64,000 bases of DNA from Desulfuromonadales bacterium (GCA_013377095.1 JACAAY010000002.1:1-64000), one strand, 5' to 3'. Positions 7,883 through 16,586 are shown, numbered from the stretch's first letter. Translations and numbers: made by a program. Notes: generated from the letters alone by a model not told the origin.

Positions 7883-9517
7883 ATGCATTTTTTTAGACGT
7901 CAGCTGCTGCTTGCGCTCTGTATTGTCATCGTATCTATAGCCAATGGCTTTGGTGCGGAAAAGAGCACGGCTGCGGACACCCTGCCGAAACACCCTGTGG
8001 TGGTGATTCCCGGACCTGATGTCCCTTCCAACATAGCGGCGCTATCCGGATCGTGGGAGGGGACCTGGAGTAATGGCAAACGGTCGATTCTGGTCGTGTA
8101 TCGAGTTGAAAAGGAAAGGGCCAGTCTGCTCCATGCCTTTGGTGAAGGAGGTGATTCCCTGGCCTGGCATCAGTGGGTTCGGGCCAGGGTCGCTCCCGGA
8201 GAGAGGCCCCGCCTGGAGTGGAAAACGGACTGGGCCTCGGGTTTTTTTGAGCTTTCCCCGGATGGGAAAAATCTGTCGGGTGTATACCGGGAATCTCAGC
8301 GGGAAGGTGGGAATAAAGAAAGCCTGGTCGTGATGAAGCATAGAGACAGTGAGCAGATTGGCGCTGACCGGTTAGGGCCACCTTTTGTCTGTCCGGAAAC
8401 CGGCAGGGTTTTGCAGCGTATGGAACGGGAAAACGATCAGACACAGCGCAAGACTTTGGTGGATGCTTTTATGGCGCGGGCAAAGAGCAGAGGAACGCCG
8501 CTTGTTGAACCCGGCTCCGCATCGGATAAAAGTTGCGTGACCTTTCTCTACCGTGGCGCCGGGAATGAAGTTGGTATCAGTGGTGACATGAATGGCTGGA
8601 GTGAGCAGAAGGACTTCATGTCCAGGGTGGCTGGCACGGATCTTTTCTACTTTAGCGAAGAGTATCCCGCCGATTCCCGCATCGAATACAAGCTGGTCAG
8701 CGACGGGGTTGCGAAACTTGATTTTCTCAATCCGCGCGTGTCGGTGTACGGGAAAGGCTCCAATTCGGAAGCGCCCATGACCGGTTACAAACCTCCACCG
8801 GAGGTTGAGTCCGCTCCCGTCGCTGCCAGGGGCGTGGTTGAAGAGTATGCCATCGCATCGAAACAGCCGGGCATGAGCAGAACAGCGACGGTTTACCTTC
8901 CGGTGGGCTATTCCGCGTCATCGGAGCGCTACCCGGTGCTGTATCTGAACGACGCCTTTGGCGCCATCAAGTTCGGCGCAATGATTAACGTTTTTGATAA
9001 CCTGATTCATGAAAAGGCCATTCCCCCCTTCATTGCCGTACTGATTCCTTCCGTGGGGGACCGGATCGCGGAATACAGCATGAACCCGGTATTTGAGGCG
9101 TTTATGGTCGGAGACGTGATACCGGCCATAGACCGGCGTTACCGTACCCTGGTGAGCCGGGAATTCCGGGCCGTGGGCGGTATTTCTGCCGGGGCCACCG
9201 CTGCGCTTTCCCTGACGATGCGCCATTCCGATGTTTTTGGAAAGTGCATGGCCCAATCCACGGCCACAATGCTCGCTCCCCTGATTGCTCTGGTGCGAAA
9301 CGGCCCGAAACTGCCGGTCCGGGTGTATCTGGATGTGGGGCGTTTCGAGGCGGATTTCAACGGAAAAGACCTGGTGGAGGCGAGCCACCGCATCCGTGAT
9401 GCGCTTGCGGGTCACGGATGCCCGGTGCACCTGCGGGAGGTCAATGAGGGGCATGGCTGGAAAAACTGGCGGGCGCGGACCCGCGAGGCGTTGACGTTTC
9501 TGTTTAATAAAGAGTGA
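7883..9517 (+). CDS. Exported Fes/IroE-like esterase
   Basis: This 544-residue protein begins with a signal peptide (LLLALCIVIVSIANGFGAEK). An N-terminal domain of about 150 residues without clear family follows, then an E-set/CBM48-like domain (about 210-290, including VGISGDMNGWSE and PADSRIEYKLV) and a C-terminal alpha/beta-hydrolase of the putative-esterase (PF00756) family. Catalytic features are the nucleophile elbow GISAGA (near residue 435) and EVNEGHGWKNWR with the catalytic His near the end. This layout is that of enterochelin esterases, which cut siderophore ester bonds to release iron; here the enzyme would act in the periplasm. It lies between two chelate-binding proteins. Its natural ester is unknown, and a polysaccharide or peptide ester is possible. 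Confidence 0.88.
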   Translation: MHFFRRQLLLALCIVIVSIANGFGAEKSTAADTLPKHPVVVIPGPDVPSNIAALSGSWEGTWSNGKRSILVVYRVEKERASLLHAFGEGGDSLAWHQWVRARVAPGERPRLEWKTDWASGFFELSPDGKNLSGVYRESQREGGNKESLVVMKHRDSEQIGADRLGPPFVCPETGRVLQRMERENDQTQRKTLVDAFMARAKSRGTPLVEPGSASDKSCVTFLYRGAGNEVGISGDMNGWSEQKDFMSRVAGTDLFYFSEEYPADSRIEYKLVSDGVAKLDFLNPRVSVYGKGSNSEAPMTGYKPPPEVESAPVAARGVVEEYAIASKQPGMSRTATVYLPVGYSASSERYPVLYLNDAFGAIKFGAMINVFDNLIHEKAIPPFIAVLIPSVGDRIAEYSMNPVFEAFMVGDVIPAIDRRYRTLVSREFRAVGGISAGATAALSLTMRHSDVFGKCMAQSTATMLAPLIALVRNGPKLPVRVYLDVGRFEADFNGKDLVEASHRIRDALAGHGCPVHLREVNEGHGWKNWRARTREALTFLFNKE

Positions 9518-9546
9518 TCCTCTTCTTATGTTCAACCGGTGAAATC

Positions 9547-10596
9547 ATGAACTATCCGTTATTGCTCCTGTTGTTTGCTTTCTTGTTGAATGTCGTTGCA
9601 TCGCCTGTCCATGCCGCTGATTTTAAGATTATCACCGACATGGATGACAGAAAGATCGAGGTACCGGTCAACCCGAAAAAGATCGTCTGCCAGCATGGAG
9701 TTTCCACTGAAAAAATCATGATACTGGGCAAGGGGGCCAGCATGACGCTGATGGCGATGAAACCTTCGCCCTGGGCTTACAGACTGTACCCCGAGATAAG
9801 GAATCTGCCGCTAGTCTCCGCACCCTATTCGGGCGATGTTGAGCAGATGCTGAAACAGAAAGTCGATCTGGTGCTGTATTCGCCCCAACCCGAGGAAACA
9901 AAAAAATATGCCGCAGTGGGAATAAGAACGGCATGCGGATTTTCAGTCAGGAAAAGGCCGAGAAGCCTGGATGATTTCGAGGAGAACTTCAAGAGACAGG
10001 TCCGTTTTTTTGGTGAGCTGCTGGGGCCCGATGCGAAACCGAGAGCGGAAAAGTACTGCAGGTATTTCGATAAAAAGATGAAAATGATCCGTTCCAGAAC
10101 TTCGAAGATAGCGCTAAAGGAAAGGCCAACAGTCTATTACGGTGGACGGTTCGGAAATCAGTTGTTCAGTCAGGGTAACGCCAGCGTGATGCACTGGGAT
10201 ACGGAAATGGCTGGTGGCAATTATCTTCCTCGAATCGTTGACGATAATTTCATTGAGCTTCACGACGAGCAACTGCTGGTATGGAATCCGGATGTAATCT
10301 TCATCAGCGGCTGGGGCAGCACTCTTGAAAACTTCAGGAATAATCCCAAATGGGCAAGCTTGAAAGCAGTGAGGAACGGGAAGGTTTACGTTATCCCCAA
10401 CGGGGTTTTTGCCTGGGAATACGCCAGTGGAGAAACCATCCCGTTCATCATCTACATGGCGAAGATTTTACACCCTGATCTGTTCAGGGATTTGGACATG
10501 AAAAAGGAGTTGAAGACCTTCTACTCCGAAGTGTACGGCAAGACCGTAAGCGATCGGGATGCGGAGAGAATCCTGCAAAATTTGCCGCCGTTATAA
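9547..10596 (+). CDS. Second periplasmic metal-chelate binding protein
   Basis: This 349-residue class III binding protein has a signal peptide (MNYPLLLLLFAFLLNVVASP, cleavage near VHAA), a first lobe opening with FKIITDMDDRKIEVPVNPKK, and a second lobe with ELHDEQLLVWNPDVIFISGWG and KAVRNGKVYVIPNGVFAWEYASGE. The last part (YMAKILHPDLF) matches iron-chelate or metal-chelate binders. An in-frame GTG at 9514 overlaps the esterase stop, but the ATG at 9547 gives the normal signal peptide, so it is preferred. It diverges from the binding protein at 6786, so two forms of ligand, for example bound and processed, may be captured. Confidence 0.9.
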   Translation: MNYPLLLLLFAFLLNVVASPVHAADFKIITDMDDRKIEVPVNPKKIVCQHGVSTEKIMILGKGASMTLMAMKPSPWAYRLYPEIRNLPLVSAPYSGDVEQMLKQKVDLVLYSPQPEETKKYAAVGIRTACGFSVRKRPRSLDDFEENFKRQVRFFGELLGPDAKPRAEKYCRYFDKKMKMIRSRTSKIALKERPTVYYGGRFGNQLFSQGNASVMHWDTEMAGGNYLPRIVDDNFIELHDEQLLVWNPDVIFISGWGSTLENFRNNPKWASLKAVRNGKVYVIPNGVFAWEYASGETIPFIIYMAKILHPDLFRDLDMKKELKTFYSEVYGKTVSDRDAERILQNLPPL

Positions 10597-10858
10597 TGAA
10601 ACAGAAGCTATTCTATTGTGTCCGTTCAGGAAAATGGATGGGGAACCATTGGATGGAAAAGTCGAGCATTGGGATAGATTGTATTTTAGTGATCGCTTGA
10701 GGCGTCTTTCGGAAGATGCGTAACGCTACCAAGAGCTGAATCTTGAAGGACAAAGGACTCGCAACAGCGAATTCCTTGTGATTCTTAGAACGTTCAATAG
10801 CCGTATCATGTCAGATGGAGGGAAGCGATGGTCTGGAGATGTTTCTGGAGGATGCGAC
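10597..10858 (+). other. Gap upstream of the fusion gene with a readable frame broken by one stop
   Basis: In the same frame as the downstream fusion gene, an ATG at 10634 preceded by CAGGAAA opens 29 codons (MDGEPLDGKVEHWDRLYFSD...) ending at TAA 10721-10723. The frame then stays open from 10724 through the fusion gene. This could be a small gene, a decayed N-terminal extension or chance. The fusion gene itself starts at 10859 by Shine-Dalgarno and by alignment with its paralogue. Confidence 0.4.
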
Positions 10859-12619
10859 ATGCAATGCCCCATATGTGAAAACACCTGCCTGATTCCAGAG
10901 AACGGAACCGGCCGCTGTGGGATGTATACCAATAATGCCGGTGCCCAGATTGAAAAATATCCCGACCAGTATCTTGTCGTCGTGCCGTCCGAAATAGAGT
11001 CCATGCCCATGTTGCATTATCATCCGGGCGGCACGTTTTTGCAGGTCTGCACCATCGGATGCAACCTGAAGTGCGGCGGCTGCGTATCCTGGGTTCTCAC
11101 CGAAAGTGTTGACTCCATCCGAAGTGCCCTACATCCCATGGGGCCGGACGATGTTGTGGCCAGGGCCCTGGCTGACGGATGCCGGGGGATCATGTTCTGT
11201 TTCAATGAACCGGCGGTCTCCTTTTTTACCTTCAAACGACTGGCGTCCCGCGCCCGTGAACAGGGGTTGCTGGTGGGATGCGCCAGCAACGCCTGTTTTA
11301 CCGAGCAGACATTCCGGGAACTGCTGCAGCACATCGACTTCATCAACATCGGCATCAAGGGGTGCACGGATGAAACCTATGCCCGCCTGGGAGCCGCGTC
11401 CGTGGCTCCGGTCTTCAGAAACCTGAAACTGAGCATTGAAAGCGGGGTGGCCACGGAGGTCGCCGCCGTGTACGTCAGGGGGAAGGAGGATGAGGTGCGG
11501 GAGACGGCGCGACGGGTCGCCTCGCTCTCGCCGGACATCCCCTTCCAGGTCATGCGCTTTATTCCCCTGGCAACCGCTGATAGAACAGACGAGCCTTCGG
11601 TGCGAGAAGCCGAGAATCTTTGCCGGGAAATAGGGAGCCTGCTCCGCTATGTCTATCTGTTCAACTCGCCCGGCACGATGCATCTGAACACCCGCTGCCC
11701 GGAATGCGGAGAGATTGTGGTAACCAGGGGATTCAACGGTCCCATGTGCTCCCATGTCACGGATCACCGGGACAACGGCACATGCGTCTGCGGTTACCGG
11801 CCACCCTTTATCGGAACGCTGGAGAAGGACGGCGGCGTACCGGTTCTCGGTTATTTCGGAGGATATAAAACCATCAGCAGCCTGGAGTCGATCCAGACCG
11901 TGCTGGCCTTTCTGGGTGAACGGAATCCGTCCGTGATCGCTTCCGTACTGCAGAACATATTGGAAACCGGCTTTATCAAGGGGCTGTACGAACGGACCAA
12001 ACGGATCGATTCCTGGCTGGATACCGTGGACCACTACGCAGAGCTTGCCGGTAGAATTGCCGAGGCCAAGCGGTTGCGGGAGTACACTGAGCGGTATGTG
12101 TCTCTCGTCATTGAGCGCACTAGCGGTGTGGATCGACCATCGGTGTATTTCTCCCTGGGGCATCCGCTGATTGCCATTTTCGGAGACAAGTTTGAATGCA
12201 ACCTGGTGGAGATAGCCGGTGGACAGTGCGTTAACCGGGAAATTGAGCGCGATGATACCCCGGGCATGACCATCGCGGTAGAAACAGTGAATCGGCTTGA
12301 TCCGGAGATCATCCTTACCACCGGGGCATTGGGGTATCCGCAGAAGGATTTCCATGATGTCTGCGTGAACAGCGGTATGGATGTGAGGGCCATCCGGCTG
12401 GGGAGGATCCATTCCATGAGCCCCTATCGCTCGTCGGGCAGACCGGACTGGATCCTGGGGCTTTTGCACATGGCCAACATCATCCACCCCGAGTTGTTCA
12501 GCTTTGACATGAAAACGCTTTCCGATGAGTTTTACAGGGAGTTCTTGGGCGCAACCCTTGGTTCGGGCGGGCGGAGCAGGTCAATCGCCCATCCGCGGGT
12601 TTTGGAGCGTCAGCGATAA
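10859..12619 (+). CDS. Radical SAM enzyme fused to periplasmic-binding-protein-like domain
   Basis: This 586-residue protein joins two families not normally found together. Residues 1 to about 330 repeat the architecture of the radical SAM enzyme at 3819: cysteines 3, 6, 10 and 20, then C68-NLK-C72-GG-C75, then a C-terminal CPECG...CVCG ribbon. Residues about 345-575 are a class III periplasmic-binding-protein fold (VPVLGYFGGYKTISSLES, VNRLDPEIILTTGALGY, MANIIHPELFSFDMKTLSDEF), as in the two exported binding proteins upstream. There is no signal peptide, so the binding domain should be cytoplasmic, presenting an imported chelate or ligand to the radical SAM site. The start at 10859 has GGAGG seven bases upstream. 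The substrate is unknown. Confidence 0.88.
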   Translation: MQCPICENTCLIPENGTGRCGMYTNNAGAQIEKYPDQYLVVVPSEIESMPMLHYHPGGTFLQVCTIGCNLKCGGCVSWVLTESVDSIRSALHPMGPDDVVARALADGCRGIMFCFNEPAVSFFTFKRLASRAREQGLLVGCASNACFTEQTFRELLQHIDFINIGIKGCTDETYARLGAASVAPVFRNLKLSIESGVATEVAAVYVRGKEDEVRETARRVASLSPDIPFQVMRFIPLATADRTDEPSVREAENLCREIGSLLRYVYLFNSPGTMHLNTRCPECGEIVVTRGFNGPMCSHVTDHRDNGTCVCGYRPPFIGTLEKDGGVPVLGYFGGYKTISSLESIQTVLAFLGERNPSVIASVLQNILETGFIKGLYERTKRIDSWLDTVDHYAELAGRIAEAKRLREYTERYVSLVIERTSGVDRPSVYFSLGHPLIAIFGDKFECNLVEIAGGQCVNREIERDDTPGMTIAVETVNRLDPEIILTTGALGYPQKDFHDVCVNSGMDVRAIRLGRIHSMSPYRSSGRPDWILGLLHMANIIHPELFSFDMKTLSDEFYREFLGATLGSGGRSRSIAHPRVLERQR

Positions 12620-12689
12620 TCCAGCTCAGATGCAGTCTGTGCCCCTTGACGGAATAATTTTCATTGAAACATCAAAAGGAACTTTTGCT

Positions 12690-13517
12690 ATGCAAAAAGT
12701 AACGACGATGCTGCTGGGGCTGGTGCTGATTGCCGGTTGTGCGCATTTTGAAAAGCAGACTATGACTCCGGTCAGTCATGAGAAATTGCCGGGGTATCTG
12801 GCATCCGAACATCTGCCCGACAGTGTGGCGCTGTTGCCAGTTCCGCCTGCCACAGGTTCGAGCGCCTTTGCCCTGGATCAGGAAATCAGCCAGGTCAACT
12901 TTCAGCTGAGAGGTTCTCTACGCTGGGAGCTGGCTGTCCGGGACGCCGACCTCTCTTTCCCGACCGCAGTGGACAGCTTTTCCTGTGCCCTGGGCGTAAG
13001 CGTCAAAGAACTGGAGGCGCCCCATCTTTTCCGCCTGCTGCGTCGCACCCTTTCCGATGTGAATAGAACCGTTTCCAGGGCCAAGAACGTTTATAACCGT
13101 CCCCGCCCCTTCATGGTCAACGGGCAGCCGTTTTGTACGCCGGATTTTGAAGCAGGCTTGCGGAAGAGCGGCTCCTATCCCTCCGGCCACACCGCTACCG
13201 GGTGGGCTTGGGCGCTGATCCTGAGCGAAATCGCTCCTGAACGGGCGGATGCGCTCCTCCAGCGGGGGCGGGCATTCGGGCAGAGCAGGGTGGTGTGCAA
13301 TGTGCATTGGCAGAGCGATGTGGATGAAGGTCGCACCGTTGCCGCGGCAGTGGTGGCTCGGTTGCATGCCGAAGCGCACTTCAGGTCGGATCTGGAGGCT
13401 GCCGTGGTCGAATTTGCCGCAGCCCGCGCCAATGGGCTGAAGCCGATGGCTGATTGCAAAGCTGAGGCCGCGGCGCTGGCTCTGTTTCCATGGCTTGCAC
13501 CGGGGGCTGCGAACTGA
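12690..13517 (+). CDS. Class A nonspecific acid phosphatase, lipoprotein (PAP2 superfamily)
   Basis: This 275-residue protein has a lipoprotein signal (MLLGLVLIAGC, lipobox LIAG-C) and the three PAP2 motifs: KNVYNRPRP (KxxxxxxRP), GSYPSGHTATGW (PSGH), and SRVVCNVHWQSDVD (SRxxxxxHxxxD). The GSYPSGHT signature is that of bacterial class A acid phosphatases such as PhoN/PhoC, which strip phosphate from many monoesters in the periplasm. The ATG at 12690 is chosen because the lipobox follows directly. It lies 70 bases after the fusion gene and could be its last co-transcribed member, or an independent phosphate-scavenging gene; the sequence does not decide. Confidence 0.92.
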   Translation: MQKVTTMLLGLVLIAGCAHFEKQTMTPVSHEKLPGYLASEHLPDSVALLPVPPATGSSAFALDQEISQVNFQLRGSLRWELAVRDADLSFPTAVDSFSCALGVSVKELEAPHLFRLLRRTLSDVNRTVSRAKNVYNRPRPFMVNGQPFCTPDFEAGLRKSGSYPSGHTATGWAWALILSEIAPERADALLQRGRAFGQSRVVCNVHWQSDVDEGRTVAAAVVARLHAEAHFRSDLEAAVVEFAAARANGLKPMADCKAEAAALALFPWLAPGAAN

Positions 13518-13554
13518 TAATAACAGTCACAGACTCTCTGCGTCACTTTTCAAC

Positions 13555-13583
13555 TTGCCACAAATGATACACAGTTCTAGTAT
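13555..13583 (+). promoter_or_regulatory. Probable sigma-70 promoter of the hydrogenase regulator/operon
   Basis: TTGCCA at 13555-13560 and TAGTAT at 13578-13583 are separated by 17 bases, in the gap before the PAS-LytTR gene at 13625. No pair of LytTR-type direct repeats could be recognised around it. Confidence 0.5.
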
Positions 13584-13624
13584 CCATGGGGAGACGGTAC
13601 GACAATCGTAAAAGGGGAGCGTGA

Positions 13625-14329
13625 ATGGGGACCAACAGCATCCTCAGCACCATTGAACAGATTGAGCCGGGAGTCGTGATCCTCAACCAGGATCGGAGCG
13701 TATCCCACATCAACCATGTGTTCATGCTGCTCTTCAGTGATATCTCTCTGGAACAGCTGTTCCAGGGAGATATTCTGGAGATTCACCGGCCGGAAAGCCG
13801 CGAAAGGGTCAGGGAAATGCTTCGTCTGGCCGCGGAGGTGAAACGCCAGGTTCCCACAACTCTCCGGTTCATTCGTAACGACGACAAAGACCGCTATATC
13901 CTGATCAAACTGATTCCGCTGGTCGACAGAGATCTGGCCGAACAAAAGATCAGCGTCCTGTTTTACGACATCACCCCCTACATCACCACCGAGCAGAAGC
14001 TGATGCGGGTTCCGGTCAGCTCCCACGGTGAAATCCACCTGCTCAACCCGCACGACATCGTCTATTTCAAGGCAGACAACATCTACACCACCGTCAGGAC
14101 CAAATCGGGCGAGTATCACTGCGCCCTTTCCCTCGGCGCGGTGGAGAAACGCTTGTCCAGAGACATTTTTCACCGTGTTCACCGCAGCTACCTGATCAAC
14201 ATCGACAGGGTTCACAAGATTTTGCGTGAAACGAACGAATGCGCGGTCGATGTCGCCGGTGGCGAAGTCCACATTCCCATCAGCCGGGACAAGATGCAGG
14301 AATTTCTGACCATTGTCGGCTTGAAGTGA
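13625..14329 (+). CDS. PAS-LytTR transcriptional regulator
   Basis: This 234-residue protein has an N-terminal PAS domain (about residues 5-120, including GVVILNQDRSVSHINHVF and LEIHRPESRERVREML) and a C-terminal LytTR DNA-binding domain (about 130-230, including IVYFKADNIYTTVRTKSGEY and IFHRVHRSYLINIDRV). The order matches CoxC/CoxH and the CO-sensing haem protein RcoM. His54 and Met65 lie in the region where RcoM-type proteins carry haem ligands, but haem binding here is only a possibility. It is directly upstream of, and on the same strand as, an [FeFe]-hydrogenase operon, which it probably controls. AAAAGGGGAGCG precedes the ATG. Confidence 0.9.
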   Translation: MGTNSILSTIEQIEPGVVILNQDRSVSHINHVFMLLFSDISLEQLFQGDILEIHRPESRERVREMLRLAAEVKRQVPTTLRFIRNDDKDRYILIKLIPLVDRDLAEQKISVLFYDITPYITTEQKLMRVPVSSHGEIHLLNPHDIVYFKADNIYTTVRTKSGEYHCALSLGAVEKRLSRDIFHRVHRSYLINIDRVHKILRETNECAVDVAGGEVHIPISRDKMQEFLTIVGLK

Positions 14330-14355
14330 CCCGGTCAAAGGAGATGGAGAGAAGC

Positions 14356-14865
14356 ATGTCAACGCATACAGAGCCGCTTGCCGCATCAATTCATAACCAT
14401 GCAAAGACAGATCTGATTCTGGAAAAATACCAGTATCAATCTGCCCGCCTGATTCAGATTCTGCAGGCTGTACAGGATGAGTATCGCTATCTGCCGAACG
14501 AGGTGTTGTCCCATATCATCGAGGCGCTCGATCTTCCGGCGGCAAAAGTATTTGGCGTCGCATCATTCTATTCGCATTTTTCAATGGAACCATGCGGTAA
14601 GTACATCATCCGGCTCTGCGACGGCACAGCCTGCCATGTCAAACGTTCGCTTCCCATACTGGAAGCACTCCATGCAAGACTGGGGCTGAGCGACGAGAAG
14701 GTAACCTCCGATGACATGCTGTTCACCATTGAGACCGTCAACTGTCTTGGCGCGTGCAGTCTTGCTCCAGTCATGCTGATCAACGAGGAGGTCCATGGCC
14801 AGATCACACCGGAACGCGCAATTTCTCTTGTTGACGAGATCATCGCTCTGGAGGCGCATGCATGA
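14356..14865 (+). CDS. NuoE-like [2Fe-2S] subunit of NAD-linked [FeFe]-hydrogenase
   Basis: This 169-residue thioredoxin-like [2Fe-2S] protein resembles NuoE, HydC and HndA. The four cluster cysteines are in CDGTACHVK (near residues 92-98) and CLGACSLAPVM (about 133-143), with the usual LxxxQ...GYLPxE-type helical N-terminus (LQAVQDEYRYLPNEVL). In trimeric hydrogenases it relays electrons next to the flavin subunit. GGAG lies six bases before ATG 14356. The stop overlaps the next start by ATGA, so translation of the subunits is coupled. Confidence 0.93.
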   Translation: MSTHTEPLAASIHNHAKTDLILEKYQYQSARLIQILQAVQDEYRYLPNEVLSHIIEALDLPAAKVFGVASFYSHFSMEPCGKYIIRLCDGTACHVKRSLPILEALHARLGLSDEKVTSDDMLFTIETVNCLGACSLAPVMLINEEVHGQITPERAISLVDEIIALEAHA

Positions 14866-16586
14866 GTAATGTCAAATCCTCCGTGCAAACAGGCTCACAA
14901 CGACGCATCATTATCTGCGCCGGCACCGGTTGTGTTTCCAGTGGAGCGCTCAGGGTCCATGACGCATTGCTGGAAAAACTCTCCCGGTGCGCTCTTGACG
15001 TTGATATCACTCTCAAGCCGGAAAGCGACAATCTGCGCCTCTCAAAAAGCGGTTGTAAAGGTTTTTGTCAAATGGGGCCTTTGGTCACTGTGCTGCCCGA
15101 CAATATCCTCTACTGCAAGGTAAAGACGGCTGATGTTGACGATATCGTGGAAACGACCATCCTGAAAGGCGACGTTGTCACCCGCCTGACCTACCTTGAC
15201 CCCATTTCCAGAAAACAGTGCCAAGGGTATGATCAAATCCCCTTTTACATGCGCCAGACGCGCTATGTCCTCAAGGAGTGCGGCTGGATTGATCCTGAAA
15301 GCCTGAACGATTACATCGCCATCGGCGGCTATGGGGGGGCAATAAAGGCTTTCCTGGAAATGACTCCCGAAGAAATCTGCCGGGAAGTCATCGCATCCGG
15401 TCTGCGCGGGCGCGGCGGCGGCGGATTCCCGACCGGCCGTAAGTGGGAAATGGGGCGTTTACAGCCTTCGGAAAAGAAGTATGTCATTTGTAATGGGGAT
15501 GAGGGGGATCCGGGCGCGTTCATGGACCGAAGCGTCATGGAAGGCAATCCGCACGCCGTTATTGAAGGCTTGATGATCGCTGCCCGTGCAATTGGGGCTG
15601 ACGAGGGTTATGTGTATGTCCGCGCGGAATACCCGCTAGCGGTAAAGCTGATGAGTAAGGCGGTGGCGGATGCCGAGTCGGCAGGCATTCTGGGAGACAA
15701 CATTTTTGGAACCGGCAAGCGGATGAAGCTGGATGTACTGGCAAGTGCCGGAGCATTTGTGTGCGGCGAGGAAACCGCCATGATCGCCTCCATTGAGGGG
15801 AAACGCGGCACGCCAGTTCCAAAACCGCCGTTTCCCGCCCAGAGCGGTCTCAAGGGCAAGCCGACCATCATCAATAATGTCGAGACCCTGGCTCAGATTC
15901 CGCGAATTTTGCTCGAAGGCGCGGAAAATTTCAGAAACATGGGCACGCCCGGTTCGCCCGGCACCAAAACCTTCGCGCTTACCGGCCATGTGGTAAATAC
16001 CGGCCTGATAGAGGTGCCCTTTGGGACAACACTGCGCGAAATCGTCTTTACCATCGGCGGCGGTGTCACCAATGACGATGGAAATCCGACCCCCGACCTG
16101 TTCAAGGCTGTTCATGTGGGTGGCCCATCCGGCGGTTGCCTGCCCCCTGAGATGCTGGACATGCCGCTGGACTTTGATTCACTGCAATCGGCGGGCGCAA
16201 TGATCGGTTCAGGCGGGCTGGTGGTGATGAACCGGCAGACCTGCATGGTGAGTGTGGCGCGTTTCTTTATGAAGTTTGCCCAGCATGAGTCATGCGGCAA
16301 ATGTGTTCTCTGCCGAGAGGGGACTCGCCAGCTGCTCGCCCTGCTGGATGATGTTATTGAAGGCCGGGCCACGCTGAAAACCCTTGAAACCATGGAGACG
16401 CTTGCCAGGACGATCAAACTCGGCTCGCTCTGTGGTCTTGGCAAAACAGCGCCGAATACCGTGCTGTCGACACTCAAATACTTCCGCACTGAGTTCGAAT
16501 CCCATGTGGTGGACAGATACTGCCCGACCGGTCGATGCAAGATCCTTGAAAAACCGGCTGTCATGGCTGAAAGGTACGGGAGGTAG
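14862..16586 (+). CDS. NuoF-like NADH-binding flavoprotein subunit of [FeFe]-hydrogenase
   Basis: This 574-residue subunit (HydB/HndC type) starts with a [2Fe-2S] thioredoxin-like domain (CAGTGCVSSGA ... CKGFCQMGP, residues 19-77). The NuoF core follows with the NADH/FMN loop GLRGRGGGGFPTGRKW (about 180-196) and GDEGDPGAFMDR. The [4Fe-4S] site is CGKCVLC...CGLG. Bifurcating HydB proteins continue into two ferredoxin-type [4Fe-4S] clusters; here the protein ends 15 residues after CPTGRCK (554-560) and that domain is absent. This may affect ferredoxin coupling. It oxidises or forms NADH in the cytoplasm. Confidence 0.94.
   Translation: MSNVKSSVQTGSQRRIIICAGTGCVSSGALRVHDALLEKLSRCALDVDITLKPESDNLRLSKSGCKGFCQMGPLVTVLPDNILYCKVKTADVDDIVETTILKGDVVTRLTYLDPISRKQCQGYDQIPFYMRQTRYVLKECGWIDPESLNDYIAIGGYGGAIKAFLEMTPEEICREVIASGLRGRGGGGFPTGRKWEMGRLQPSEKKYVICNGDEGDPGAFMDRSVMEGNPHAVIEGLMIAARAIGADEGYVYVRAEYPLAVKLMSKAVADAESAGILGDNIFGTGKRMKLDVLASAGAFVCGEETAMIASIEGKRGTPVPKPPFPAQSGLKGKPTIINNVETLAQIPRILLEGAENFRNMGTPGSPGTKTFALTGHVVNTGLIEVPFGTTLREIVFTIGGGVTNDDGNPTPDLFKAVHVGGPSGGCLPPEMLDMPLDFDSLQSAGAMIGSGGLVVMNRQTCMVSVARFFMKFAQHESCGKCVLCREGTRQLLALLDDVIEGRATLKTLETMETLARTIKLGSLCGLGKTAPNTVLSTLKYFRTEFESHVVDRYCPTGRCKILEKPAVMAERYGR

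Noticed and set aside
13518-13624. LytTR direct-repeat operator before the regulator gene
   Set aside because: One partial match (ACAGTTCTA) was found but no second repeat at the expected spacing.
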